Below, piece by piece: positions 47,523 to 59,333 of a stretch of DNA of 64,000 nucleotides. Source of the DNA: Apophysomyces variabilis (Eukaryota > Mucoromycota > Mucoromycetes > Mucorales > Mucoraceae); NCBI GenBank assembly GCA_002749535.1, contig MZZL01000132.1:175846-239845 (forward strand), given 5' to 3'. The position numbers and the translations under genes are program-made. The number at the start of each line of letters is the position of its first letter. Position 1 is the stretch's first letter. The notes beneath the pieces were generated by a model. That model was given only the letters and a program-made list of their open reading frames with translations. It did not search any database and was not told the DNA's origin.

Positions 47523-50417
47523 ATGCCTTCTGCCGTTTCTTCAACACAAAGAGAAACAAATACGACTAAGGAAGCGTCTGGAAACACGTTAAATGCACAA
47601 TTGGACAGTGATACTGTTCAGGAGGATCCCTGGCTTTCGCAGAATTTGGACTCGCTCACAAATATCGATGACATCCGAGAAAGCTTACGGCTGTTAGACG
47701 ATGAAGAAACTCGTATCGATGCATCTCTCGATCGCATACTTTCTGAAAAGCAAAATATGCAAGATGCTTTGGGAACTTTGGACACGCTCAAGTAAGCGAT
47801 CTACAATTGCAAATCCAATCATAACCTTGATATAGACCTTTGGTTTGCAATTTAAAAAACAGTTCATCGCAAATGCTCGATACGATATACCAGACCTCTC
47901 TATTAGCAGAGAATATCAGTGATAAAGTTCGACAATTGGACCAAGAACAGGTAATGCCTTTGGCATGTCTGAACAGATAGCTATAAGCTTGCTCACGTTC
48001 CTTAGTCCAGAGCAAAGGAGGCTATCAAATATGTAGAAGATGTACAGGAACTTAAGCATTGTATTTTTGGTATTCAACAAGCAATGCACAGAAAAGACTA
48101 CGACGAGGCAGCTGGCTTACTGCAGAGGGCTTCGCACATCAATCCAGCTGTTCTACAAGGCACGCTAGCAGAATTCACAGTGGTAGGTTCAACGGTGGGT
48201 AACGATGAGGGGGTGCTGAGTGCAAATACGTCTGTTGTAGCCAACGTCTGAAAACCCGGATCATCCAGTAAAGACTTTAGCAGATACCAAAGCTGCGCTT
48301 TTCAGTATATTCTCTCAGCGCTTTGATGACGCTGTTGCAGAAAGAAACGAAATGGCAATCACAAGAGATTTCAAACTCTTTCCTTTGATCGGTTGTCAAA
48401 CGGAAGGATTGGACAAATACTCCCGTTTTGTGTGCAACATTATCAAAGCCAGGTGCGCAGAAGAGTTGCGAATGGCTGATGGTGTGTATGAAAATCATGC
48501 CTATCTAACCATTTTAACTCGTGGATCTTGACAGTGACTCTACCTACATATTTTGCTGATGCACTGACGAGATTGTTTGAAAATATCGCTGTTATTATCG
48601 ATCAACATCAGCCGTTTGTGGAAACTCATTATGGTCGAGGAAAGATGCTACGGATTATACAAAGGTTACAGGAAGAGAGCGACACTCAAAGTGGGAACAT
48701 TTTGGACAGATTTGTTGAACAGCGAAAGCTTAGTGCAAAAGTAAAAAGGACAGATTTGTATATATAAGGCAAAAACTGACGCGCATGGAAAGTTAATAGA
48801 AACTCAATCGCTTAATATTGCTATGGTACGAGCCACAGCGGCTGGTCGACCACCTAATACAGCTACGCCAACATCACCAATACTTGCGCAAAGTACCAAT
48901 GAATTGGTTGATCCTCGCCAACTAGATGCTAATCTCTTGGAGTTGGCACTGATAAGTCAACGTAGTGCACTGTTTCACATCTTTCTCAATGAGAGAGCAG
49001 ACGACGAAATGGAATATCTTGGAACAGATGATCAACAGCAAGCTATGGTTATGAACGGAAAGGATACACGGTTTTATGGCGCCAACGGATTATTAATTTC
49101 CTCCGGATTAACGAAACGTATCAAGGAACTGCTGACATCTTATTTAATAATTGACGAATATTTGCTAAAACAAAGCATGGACAAGGTAAATGATTTATCC
49201 CTGGAATAGATAGCTTACCTTTAAAAATATAGGCTATGAAGTTGGATCATTATGATCCATCGTCAGGTCAGACGTCCACTTGCGTGGACGACGTATTTTT
49301 CATTTTGAAGAAGGTTGTGAAACGTAGTATATCAACTTACGAGCCAGAAGTAATATCATCTACTATTGGCACTGTTATCAAAGGTCTGGATAGCGGCTAT
49401 ATGCAACACTTTCGACAGAAAATGTCGTCTGCGTTTGCGGGTTATGATAATACTGCAAGAGCAGGCGACAGATCAATAGATCAAGCAAAAATAAATTACA
49501 TGGTGAGCGTTGATTAAACGAGCAATGGGTAGCTAACGATAATCAGGTTGTTCTAAATAACCTAGACGTTAGCGCAGATTATACGAAACGGTTAGCAGAG
49601 GAAATGAAACCCGATGTAGCTACCGGCATGTGGAAAAATGCTGATAGCGATATGGTGCTAGTTAACGCTGAACTGGATAAGCTGCAATCAACATCCAAAA
49701 ATTTCGAGAAGTTATTAAAGGTATGTATTGGGGTAGCAGTTTGTATATAAAGCTCAATATGGGTTCACAGAACGGGATGGAGCAATTACATAACCAGACA
49801 CTGAAACCCTGGATTCGGCCACTGTTTCAAGGCGCCTACCGAGAAGTAAAATATGTTTTGGAAGAAGACGAATATAATGAAGCCGATATTGAAGAACTGT
49901 TTGTCAAACGCTTCAGACATTCCTTTGATAAAATGATAAATCTGTACCGAGATACGTTAACAGAATCCAATTTTGGCATCCTTATGGGCCTTGTGGTGGA
50001 TGCCGTGACAATTCAATGGGAGCGGATAGTCCTACAGACACGATTCAACCAATATGGTGCGTTGCGTTTTGACAAAGATCTACGAGCAGTTATACACTAC
50101 GTTTCTGTTATGACCGAATCATTTTCACGCGACCGATTCACAAGACTCACTCAGATGGCTACTCTCTTAAACTTTGAAGAGGTATAACATGTCAGTCTGC
50201 GATATAATTATTTATGCACCTGTTCTTTAGCCATCCGAGATTTATGATTACTGGGGAGCGAAAGCAGGGCCCGTAAGCTGGCGTCTTACAGTTGCTGAAG
50301 TAAAGAAAATTCTAGCACTTCGGTAAGTAAATAAGTTCAGTGTAAAGCATGCCTTTGCTAACATGATTGGATAGCCTCGATTTCGATGTTGATGAGATTG
50401 CAAATTTATCGTTATAG
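47523..50417 (+). CDS. COG4: Conserved oligomeric Golgi complex subunit 4
   Basis: Eleven exons: 47523-47791, 47836-47950, 48006-48182, 48241-48481, 48535-48740, 48793-49185, 49233-49502, 49547-49720, 49771-50181, 50231-50322, 50375-50417; 796 aa, close to human COG4. Recognised by the N-terminal [15 protein letters not shown] helix, the [20 protein letters not shown] segment, [19 protein letters not shown] (typical COG4), [19 protein letters not shown], and the C-terminal [23 protein letters not shown]4 is in lobe A of the COG tether and guides retrograde vesicles to the Golgi through SNARE contacts. One splice site is ambiguous: after 48740 the next exon may begin at 48769 or at 48793 in the same frame. 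Confidence 0.96.
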
Positions 50418-50775
50418 ATGTCTTGAATATAAAATGCGTGGATATACCGGATTAGAATAACTGAGGTACCTCTTCCTAAATCTCAAAATATGAAAATAAA
50501 TGTATCAGATATCATGATTTTAATGTCATTTCATGATATTGCACGTAGTTCTTTCTTTGGAGAACATTCCCTCCGTCAAAGAGGAGTACTGTCATTACGG
50601 TTATGATCAGCCCCGGTATTACTGAAAATTCGCAGTCTCCTAGAAGGACATGACACACATCAATTTTCACTTTCCTGCTTTAAGGATCCCATGTTCAGGT
50701 TCACATTTTGCACCGCAAACAAGCGGCCTATATTTGCGCATTCTCGATCACCGGTTTGTTGTTTTAGCAGAAACA
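50418..50775. other. Short AT-rich spacer between COG4 and the formyltransferase
   Basis: COG4 terminates at 50417 and the next gene begins within about 350 bases, both rightward. The 5' exon of the formyltransferase probably lies here but I could not fix it. Confidence 0.4.
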
Positions 50776-52309
50776 ATGTACGTGGCGCGTATGCTTATTC
50801 CCTGTACAGAAAATCGCTTTGCGCACGATCGCCTTGCGGTTTTATTCCTCGAAAGTTGAAACATCGAAATATAGAATCCTCTTCTTTGGAACGGATGAAT
50901 TTTCGGCATCACATTTAAAAGCACTTATTGAAGAAAAGAGTAAATTATCTACCGGCTCGCATTACTTCCGAATCTGACAATGAGTTAGAGCGACCCAATT
51001 CATGTATTGCTAGTCTGGACCTAGTATGTCCACCAGATCAATGGACAGGCCGTAAAAAAAACATACTGACACCAGGTGATCTACCACCTACTTAGCAGAC
51101 TGCATGTCTAATATTTTGTATCATAGCCGCCACCAAAGGTCTTGCAGAACTATACAATATTCCAGTACATCATACTCCTCCGGGGGCGAAAACGTTAGAT
51201 GGTTGGGATATTCCGCGAAAATACGATCTAGGAATTGTGGTGTCCTTTGGATACTTTATTCCGTCGAAAATCATTGCAACATTCGAAAAAGGCGCAATTA
51301 ACGTGCATCCTTCTCTTCTTCCAAGGTTTCGAGGCGCAGCGCCTATACAACATACTATTCTAAGTGGCGATAACGAAACGGGCGTAACCATACAAGAACT
51401 TGACGATAAGGAATTCGATGCGGGCCGTATTCTAGCGCAGCAGAAAGTGGTAGGCATATCTGTAACCGTGTCAAAGATATGTTGACTTTTTGACAGGACC
51501 TCAGCCAAGACGCTGCGCCCAGATTTAAGGATTTGAGAGATCGCTTAGCAATCGTTGGACAGCACATGTTAATTGATACGCTTCGAAATTTCGAGAAATG
51601 CAAAGTATAGTAGTAATATGGAGCCCATTAGCAAGATGACTAAGCCCAAAGTTTGACAGAGTGAAGCAAAACCGCAGAATCCGGACGGTATTACTAAAGC
51701 ACCCAAAATCAAGAAAGAGTGGTCCGAGGTGGACTTCAGTGTTATGGAATCGTGGCAAATTGAACAACTCCATCGTGCCATTGGTGAACAGGTAAATGGA
51801 ATAGGTGGTGATGAGTAAAATTTGGCCCTCATGATGCCTTCGCTTTATTATAGTACCCATTGCGTACCATCTTCACGTTTTCGCGCATTAAGAGATCGAA
51901 AAAGATCAAACAAAAGTATATCCAAATGCAAATGGTCAATATTTTCCTGCCCGAAGACTCTCCAATCTACGATTTCGAACCTCCTCTAGAACCTGGAGCT
52001 TTTGTATTTGATGATAAGTCAGGCACACTGCACGTAGCATGTGCTGATGGTAATGCCATTGCATTTACACATATCAAGGCAGATAGCAAGGATACGATCA
52101 CTGTGAAGGACTTTGTCAACGGGTATGAAATTCATGGTGGTCTTGGACAATTTGGTGTCCTTGGCGAAGACTACGTGGAACCTGGTAAAAGCGGGGTTCG
52201 AGTCACCAAGAGGCGACATGAATATGCAAAATCCATCCGTAAGCGATTGGGCATGCGAAGGTTTGAATACGATTACCATTATCAGGGTAAGACGTCTGGC
52301 CGAAGATAG
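50776..52309 (+). CDS. Mitochondrial methionyl-tRNA formyltransferase (5' exon uncertain)
   Basis: Recognised exons: 50776-50939 (start unknown), 50989-51075, 51127-51449, 51497-51604, 51660-51791, 51854-52309; phases agree. The N-terminal sequence ALRTIALRFYSSKVETSKYR is a mitochondrial presequence; then RILFFGTDEFSASHLKAL, DLVCPPDQ, VVSFGYFIPSKII and INVHPSLLPRFRGAAPIQ, which is the formyltransferase signature with catalytic His and the SLLP-x-x-RG-A-P-I loop. The C-terminal part (WQIEQLHRAIGEQYPLRT) is the FMT C-terminal fold. Family knowledge: formylates Met-tRNA for mitochondrial initiation. No ATG precedes the presequence in frame before a TAG at about 50768, so a first coding exon upstream must exist. 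Confidence 0.88.
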
Positions 52310-53268
52310 AGTATAGTTTATATGGGAGCCAAAGGAAAGAAAAAATTACAAATAGACTAGCAACCTTAGAACGTGTGTGAATGGTGACAATATAACAAGC
52401 TCTATGAGAATAGCGTAGGCTGTGGGCAGTTTGTGATATCCAATCGCAAATATTGGTTTACTTGATTCTTGATTGCAGATGATCATTGAAGCGATTATAA
52501 TTTCGTGCCGTCTTGCTACTGTAGAATAGTTAGATTGAGAAGACAAGAAGCACTTTCCTGAAATATGCAATCAACATAACAATAAGCAAAGTAATTGCAT
52601 TAATGGATTTAGATGATCATAAGATTGGGTCCTGATACAAGATCACACAATAAGTCGTGACACAATATCAAACAGACTTAGCCGATCTAATCGAAAGAAA
52701 GAAACAACCTTGTCCTGGGTTCTCATTTAGAATAGTTCGAATCCTTTGGAAAAATTCCGGTTTGTCGGTTGGCCCCGTACAACATCCGGAAAAAACCGGA
52801 CACTTCGCATTTGCGGGCATCTGTACTGAGCTAGTAGAAGAACGTAGCATCCTCTCATGCGATGGCTGAACTACTCATACTTGGGACACGTTGTGTCCCA
52901 GTAACAACGTTACAATAGCAGCAAGTCTTGTGATTCCAGCCAGTAAGAATGTTTACTATGACAATTCGTTTATATGAATTACTTTATTTCTCCCAAGAAA
53001 CTGTAAGTTACCTCATCTCTGGATCGATATAGCCTAATGAATAAGCTCATACTGTGCACAACTTTGATCTAACATAAATATTCTCGCATATGAAATTCTA
53101 CATCAAAGGTTGGCAACATTAAAAGAAAGAAAAAGGCTTTTTTGTCAAGGTTTATTATGTCACTTTGCATATGTAGATAATAAAGTAGTGATAGTAAGGC
53201 AAAACCAAGTAAAATGTGCACAGTGTATTTACAAAGAGGGGAAGAGGGGAAGAGGGGAACTTTTTTTT
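52310..53268. other. Convergent intergenic region
   Basis: About 950 bases between the ends of the formyltransferase (rightward) and the PX/PB1 gene (leftward); both 3' ends point here. A polypurine stretch of repeated GAAGAGGGG-like units lies at 53236-53258. No gene supported. Confidence 0.45.
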
Positions 53269-54693
53269 TTACAAATATACGCATCGTAGGGTTACTTTCT
53301 CTAGGCGAACCCATAGGTGAGCCATAGCATAGGAGAGTTGGTCCTCATTGGTGATCATCACACAGTTGCCGGTGTTCCAATCGGAGTAATTGGAAGAGGC
53401 TGAGGACCTTGCATCATTGTAGAACAGGGCAAAATCTGGCTCGAGGTGCACGGATGGATCCGTAAACTTTTGGATAATTCGTGTACGAAGATCTGTAAGG
53501 GTAATTAACCGTGGAACTTGAATGACAATGATGTTGTCGGTATCATAGATCACTTTAAGCTTGATAAGAGGATAGTGGGGTTTGGTAGCACTGAGACTCG
53601 GACAGGGACTTTGGGTGCTCCACGTGTGGGTACCGACGTCGCTACCTTGTGTTCCACAGTTTGTCGTGTTTGGATTATCAAACTTACTAATAGGGCCAAG
53701 ATGACCCTTTTTGGTGGAGTGCTTCCTTGATGTGGAAGAAGGAGCGCGTGAGACCCATGGTGGTCTGATCATGTTGGCCGCCTGTGAGCAGAACGATGTG
53801 AGGCTGGTGGATGCTGACATAGTAGGCATTGGCGGAGAAGGTAGAGGTTTTGTTCGAAGCATATGCCACGGCGATACCGATGTGGAAGGGCACGGCGTCA
53901 CTGTTTTTGCGGGAGGAGACGGTAGTTGTTCCACGAGTCCCACACGGTTAGGTACCTTGACACGAGTGAGATCGGGTTGCGACAATGATTTGTGGATCCT
54001 CATCTGTTTATGTGCACGTCTATCCTGTGAATCAAGGGTTGAACGAGATCGAGTAACGCGCGGCCGCCGTCGCTGTTGTTGTTGTTTCTCTGATTGTTGT
54101 TCTTGCTCCCGCATTAATTGTTCAGTATCTGCTTTCTGTAGTCCAAAGAATTCCAGGACGGCTAGAGATTGTGTAATAGAGGGTGGGAGACAGAATAAGG
54201 CGTGAAGAAACTTATTCATTTCCACCTGTCGCTGCGCATGGATCTGCTTATTCGGTAATAGATGAATGCGGGATTTTAGTTTTGGAAGATGGTCAGCAGA
54301 GGGTCGGATAGTAGCTATGGTGCTGCTGCGGGTGGTGGTGGTGGTATCTTTCAGAGGGCTTGGATGATGAAGATGCAAGCGAATTGGTAGGTTTTGCCGC
54401 GTGGTAGGTGGAAAATCCTCATGCAACCGTTGTGCGAAACGAACAAAGTCTTCATAGCGACGCGCGATGGTATAGCTACTTCGGGATACCGTTCTGTATC
54501 CGAGAGAGCGGCCGCGAATAAGCCGAATGTCGACATCCTGCGGCGTGACTTGAATAAGGTACCATATTTTCTGGTCCTCTCGTTTCTCAAAGGCCCTGAC
54601 TGTGGCTCGTTCAATAGGAGGAGCCAATTTGATGCCAGGTTGTGGAGTTTTGGTCGAACTGAATGTTCTCGAGCGTAAAATCGGGGCAGGCAT
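53269..54693 (-). CDS. PX and PB1 domain scaffold protein (Bem1-like halves)
   Basis: One intron-free frame of 475 codons. ATG 54693 (MPAPILRSRTFSSTK) is the first in-frame ATG. PX domain at about 30-195: WYLIQVTPQDV, SRSSYTIARRYEDFVRFAQR with the basic phosphoinositide pocket R, then RQVEMNKFLHALFCLPPSI. A Gln/Arg-rich linker and Ser/Pro-rich segment follow. PB1 domain at the C-terminus: IKLKVIYDTDNIIVIQVPRL, then an OPCA-type acidic turn (NTGNCVMITNEDQLSYAM). Bem1 has SH3-SH3-PX-PB1; the SH3 domains are absent here. PB1 partners such as Cdc24 link to polarity; inferred. Several transposed poly-Q and poly-Thr codons are present. Confidence 0.85.
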   Translation of the reverse strand: MPAPILRSRTFSSTKTPQPGIKLAPPIERATVRAFEKREDQKIWYLIQVTPQDVDIRLIRGRSLGYRTVSRSSYTIARRYEDFVRFAQRLHEDFPPTTRQNLPIRLHLHHPSPLKDTTTTTRSSTIATIRPSADHLPKLKSRIHLLPNKQIHAQRQVEMNKFLHALFCLPPSITQSLAVLEFFGLQKADTEQLMREQEQQSEKQQQQRRRPRVTRSRSTLDSQDRRAHKQMRIHKSLSQPDLTRVKVPNRVGLVEQLPSPPAKTVTPCPSTSVSPWHMLRTKPLPSPPMPTMSASTSLTSFCSQAANMIRPPWVSRAPSSTSRKHSTKKGHLGPISKFDNPNTTNCGTQGSDVGTHTWSTQSPCPSLSATKPHYPLIKLKVIYDTDNIIVIQVPRLITLTDLRTRIIQKFTDPSVHLEPDFALFYNDARSSASSNYSDWNTGNCVMITNEDQLSYAMAHLWVRLEKVTLRCVYL

Positions 54694-56028
54694 GATTGAA
54701 AAAGGGTTGGAGAGCACTGAGAAAAGAGAAGAAAGTGGAAAAAGAGTAGTGTGAATTTAAAAACCTTTTGACCACCAGTTATGTAAATTTTCGCCCTAGA
54801 CAAAAAAAGCACATAAGGGGGGGAGAGGATCAGATTGGGGGGAGAAACGACCCTCAGACCGCAGACGGCCAAAAAAAAACAGGATAGCTTAAAACAGAGT
54901 GATGTCCGTCCCCAAATGCTTTGACGTGCATTCCTATCTTTATCTCTATCTTTCTTTCTCTCTGTATTTCCATTTTGTCCTATATACAGAGACACACAAG
55001 TTACATGGTAATGCCAAGATAAACTGGTGACCTAACAAGGCACATCAAAGGAGCGCTCATCATCGGTGGTAACCAGACGATCACTTTCTTTCTTTCTTCT
55101 GTTTTGTTTTTTTTAACCATAGAGGAACACATGGACATGCATCCATGGATCGTCCAATTTTAACAGTTCATTTGCCCTGATGTCTTCTTGTTGTTGTTGT
55201 TGATGTTGTTCCTGCTGTCACTAGAATGGTCATCCCCCCCATTTGTTATAATTTCCTTATTCAGAACGTTAGCCAACATATTCGCATACAGGACTTTTTC
55301 GGAGGACCATACGTTGATCTTCTTTCTCCTGCGCCTGCACGGTCCATACCAAAAATGGTTTATGTCCAGAGTTATGATGTGAAAGTTAATGACAAAATAC
55401 GAATGTCACACAATAAAAATGAAAAATATCTGCATTGATAAACTAGTGCGTTTCAGTTATAATGAAAGTGAAAAAGAAAAGTCGCTAGAAGGAGAGCCTT
55501 TTTTTTCACACAGATCCAAGCAACCATGTTATCACCCTGCGAACCAGCATGAGTAAAAGTGCACTGCATGCTGCATAAGTACCATACACTGATCGTATGT
55601 CATCAATCTGACCAGCCACACACAAACAGACAAACGCACGCAGACATATGGTAAGTTATCTTTTGGCATTTCAAAGGATAACCAAGACTAGCTATACTGT
55701 AATGCTTGTCGCATTCGGTTATAGTTATCTCCAAATTGTACCCTCTTTAGATCTTCATGGTGCTGACATAAGAAAGGGGGGAATAGAAGTTTATGTATGT
55801 CAAATACATGGTAAGATGCCAACCCTCGGAAAAGGAAAGAAGTGTTACCGCATTGATCACATGGGACCAAAATGGGTAACTCACAATCAAATAGACAATG
55901 ACATCTCGGAAGCCGAAGCTTTTTTTTTGGTCGTAAATGAATGATCGTCAAGCAGAAATGTTGATGATTTTACGCTATGGCTACTATGCCCTGATAAAGC
56001 TGCATGTACCGGACCTGTCATTCGGGCC
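54694..56028. other. Intergenic region with simple repeats
   Basis: About 1.3 kb, including a CTTT-tetramer run near 54942-54962, another near 55085-55100 and a TTG-triplet run near 55185-55212. These are microsatellites. A plus frame of 98 codons at 55648-55944 has no support. Confidence 0.5.
55185..55212. repeat. TTG/GTT triplet microsatellite
   Basis: About nine nearly perfect TTG units in intergenic DNA; imperfect at the right side. Confidence 0.6.
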
Positions 56029-57329
56029 TTAGACAAGTTTGGAAGAGGCGTTGGCGAAAGCATTCTTTTTCTCCCGCAACATGCCCATTACCATTTTAGT
56101 AGGCATACGAAAGAAATCGATAATCCAGAACCAGTAGATCGAAGCTGTCGTCATGATGTTCCAAAACATCACCGCGTGTATGGAAAAAGTCATGCCACCT
56201 TCGCGGTATGCATCGCTTTTTCCTGCTGACGCTCTGGAAGGGTCTCGGCATACAGATATCTATCCATGATCGAGAACAGATACTGTAATAATGAATAATG
56301 TACGCCATTTGACTTGCTGTCACTTCAATAACCTGCGATTGGTGCTGTAAGAATAATGGGAGCGTCGGAGAACCTAATGCCGTAAGTTCTAGACAGAGAA
56401 TTGGACCGTAGGTTACATGACGAACGCTTCTATCTAAGCAAAGCATGCAAAAAGTCTGCCGTGACGGAGTAACGAATGAAGCTATAACTGAACCATAACT
56501 AATCTTACCCAGATGTATTCGATCAGCATATTCTGATGCGGACACAATGACGACAATACAAGGAAAGATTGCACATGAATTGACGCGTGTTTCCCTGGAC
56601 TCACAAAGAAAATAGATAAATAAAGAATGAACAACGCAATGAATCTGTATGCATTAGATCGATTCAATGTTTGTACAAGCTTAGTATGAATGCTACTAGC
56701 TGAACCGATTATCTGCAGCGTAGCATTGGTCAATCATGCAGTAACAACAACTCCACGACATAGACAGTAGCAATATTCACAGCGATCAACAGCACCTAGC
56801 AGACGTGGGTCCAAGAGCATCTAGCGGACCACTGGGAGCCATTTTCCCGTCTAACACTGGAATCTACCGCATGTTACATGTTGCCACGGAGCTGCGTCCG
56901 GAGCTTCTCCATCAATGGCAAGTGCGAAGGATCCTCATGGAGATGGTAATGTAGCAGGTGGAACAATGGTCTGATAGAGCCGAAGAAGATCTGAGAATAA
57001 AGATTTGATAGACCGTGCCTGTGCTTTTCAGCTAGACTTCCGTTGACCACAGTATTGAGAGTTAGATGATGCTGATGGAATTGTTGGAGTTAAATTCTAG
57101 ATAAGAAGACGGTTTCGTGATTGCGATCTGTTGAAAGTTCTCGGAAACAGATATGTGAGGGATCACGCAGAGTATCAGAAACTAAGCGAAGCAACGTTCC
57201 CAGACGGGCATTCCTGCACAAAATAGCATTCTGTTGCCAGGCACGGTTCAATGGCCAATAATAATGCTCGAATTTTAATGTAATGGTAACTGTTGTTGTC
57301 ATCTGTTCCGAATTTTCTTTGACTGCCAT
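56029..57329 (-). CDS. Intron-rich gene for a probable membrane protein, model incomplete
   Basis: Coding-looking pieces on one strand: MAVKENSEQMTTTVTI to CFRELSTDRNHET (57329 to about 57117), then a 39-nt intron and HHLTLNTVVNGSLAEKHRHG to HLPLMEKLRTQLRG (to about 56885), then hydrophobic VLLIAVNIATVYV (about 56800) joined by a 46-nt intron to IIGSASSIHTKLVQTLNR and YRFIALFILYLSIFF, then MDRYLYAETLPERQQEKAMH and a terminal YWFWIIDFFRMPTKMVMGML with stop at 56029. The order (soluble N-terminal part, then three or four helices) is consistent, but I could not join all exons in phase and do not recognise the family. It may be two genes. Confidence 0.4.
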
Positions 57330-57669
57330 ACATCTTTTAAGTCGTCAAACTTTTTTATCAAATTCAACCGCCTTGCTGGCAATCAACTGGAGCCCGAAGC
57401 ATATCTGATGTCACCACTCCAAGGGTTTCTCTTGCCTTTCTATATCATCAACTGAATTGCCGCATTCGTCGCATCTTATGAAGCTCATGTATTACAAGCA
57501 GCTGAAGGTTGGCAATTGTGTGTTCAAAATCATCCCCGCATATATCCTTATCTAATCTATCTGTTCAAGACTTTTTGTCAACATTTGATATCAAGACTAT
57601 TCCTAATTAAGATGTAAAAAAAGCTTTATGACAATGAAAGCTAAAGCGCACTAAATACGTTTTCTGCGA
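57330..57669. other. Short spacer
   Basis: 340 bases between the unresolved gene (leftward; its promoter) and the end of the serine racemase gene (leftward). No feature seen. Confidence 0.4.
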
Positions 57670-58773
57670 TTAAATATGCGTTTCAAACAGCTTGAGTGCA
57701 TGCACATGATCTACGTTAGCACCACTAAGAACGATCCCAATATTGCGGATACCATTCTCATGTATATGCTTATGGAAATCCGTATTAAACATAACTGCAG
57801 CCAAGGGCACAGCCGCACTAGGTTCAATGCATAGTTTCATTCGTGTCCACACCAAATCCATAGCCTTCACGATCTGACCCTCCGTCACGGTGAATATGTC
57901 ATCTACGTTGATCATCATTAATTGAAAAGCAAGTTCGCTGATATTGGCTGCCAGCCCGTCGGCAACGGACGTTTTCCCTGAAGGGTTGGATTGTCTGGTC
58001 TTCGTCCTATAGGAACGAAAAGCATCATTGACAAGCTCTGGTTCCGCACCGAACACCTTAATGTGTGGGTTCAAAGCCTTGGCTGCTACCGAACAGCCGG
58101 ACAACATTCCCCCTCCACCAACAGGAAGAACAAGAGCATCCAACGGAATCCCTTGCTCTTCTGTTTGAGCGATGAATTCAGCAGCAATTGTTCCCTGGCC
58201 AGCGATCACGTTGGCATTGTTGGAAGAATGGATCAAGGTAGCGCCTGTTTCTTGTACAAGCCGATCGGCCTGATTTAAGGAATGTATTAATGGATTGAAA
58301 ATCCCGTAACAACTTCATTACCGTCTGCTGCCTTGCTTCCTGAGTTGGCTCGCATTCAACTATTGTTGCTCCGTAATAGAAAACAGCAGCCTTTTTCACT
58401 TCAGGTGCATTGCGAGGCATCACCACGTAAGCTGGTATTCCTCGTTGTTGTGCAGCTAGTGCAAGTGCCTGAGCATGGTTCCCGCTAGAATGTGTCACAA
58501 CTCCTTTAGCGGATTCCTCATCGGAGAGTAACTTGACAGCATTTATTGCGCCTCGTATTTTGAAAGCTAGTAGATTGTCAATAGAGAAAGCAAGCGCTAG
58601 CTACTGCGCCTACCACCAGTTTTTTGGAACAGTTCGCATTTAAAGAACAGTTTAACCGGGCCAACTTTTTCAGATAACAAAGAGTTCAGAGATGAACACG
58701 TCATTATAGGCGTGCGATGGACTTGAATCCTCTCAGCAGCAGCTTGTATATCGTTTATTTCGACAATAACCAT
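57670..58773 (-). CDS. PLP-dependent serine racemase / serine-threonine dehydratase-like enzyme
   Basis: Three exons: 58773-58617, 58566-58322, 58269-57670; in phase, 333 aa, the usual length of serine racemase. The Schiff-base Lys is in AFKIRGAINAVKLL; the phosphate and substrate loop is VTHSSGNHAQALALAAQ (SSGNHAQ); LPVGGGGMLSG is the Gly-rich phosphate-binding loop and GIVLSGANVD the end loop with the S-G-x-N. EPELVNDAFRS and SVADGLA are typical of fold type II racemases. Family knowledge: racemises or dehydrates L-serine, giving D-serine or pyruvate. There is no ACT domain, so biosynthetic threonine deaminase is excluded. The GAFK pattern reads TAFK because of an intron before the Ala. Confidence 0.92.
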
Positions 58774-59066
58774 TGAGGAAGAAGCGCTTTAGCTTTTTAC
58801 GGCACGTCAATGGACTTATGGCAGCTTTTATATTTTATGGTGCGTGTCACCTAAACTCAGTTATTCCGGATGGCTTTCTTAAATTTTCAACGCAGAATTA
58901 TTTGAGCTTGTGATAACGGCGTTACTATCTAAAGCCTCAACAACGTTTCTTGTGATTGATATTATCTAGTTGTTTGAAAGAAATGGAGAAAGTTGAGGTA
59001 TTCTTAGAAATTACACTCATGAAATTATGACGTGCGATGATATTATCCATCTCTCCTGTCCATGCA

Positions 59067-59333
59067 TTATCCTATTCTTCTAACTTTCTTCTGTGTAAAT
59101 AAGGCATGAATAGGGTTCCGCACGGCTTTTCTCGGTTCTTTGCTGGAACCAAACCAAAACTGAACCACGCGAAACTCTGATTTCTGTCTCAATCGCTCTT
59201 GCATCGTATTTATGGCTTCGGCACGATCGTCGGATGCCGATTTGACATCAAAAGCTATCAATCATGGGAACTTCTTGGTAATCCAACTTTTTGCTACTGA
59301 AAAAAGGTTATAGAGAATTTCGAACGCCAAATT
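59067..59333 (-). pseudogene. Coding-like fragment with an in-frame TGA
   Basis: The minus frame reads KSWITKKFP then TGA then LIAFDVKSASDDRAEAINTM, KSEFRVVQFWFGSSKEPRK and NPIHALF to a stop at 59067. The sequence has coding character on both sides of the stop. No matching donor/acceptor removes it cleanly except a weak one, so this may be the damaged end of a gene or element. Family not recognised. Confidence 0.3.

Noticed and set aside
54021..54120. CAG/CAA repeats and Gln run as a possible expanded repeat
   Set aside because: It is an in-frame Gln/Arg-rich linker of the PX/PB1 protein, ordinary low complexity.
55186..55382. Plus frame MLLLLMLFLLSLEW resembling a signal peptide
   Set aside because: It is a translation of the TTG microsatellite; nothing follows.
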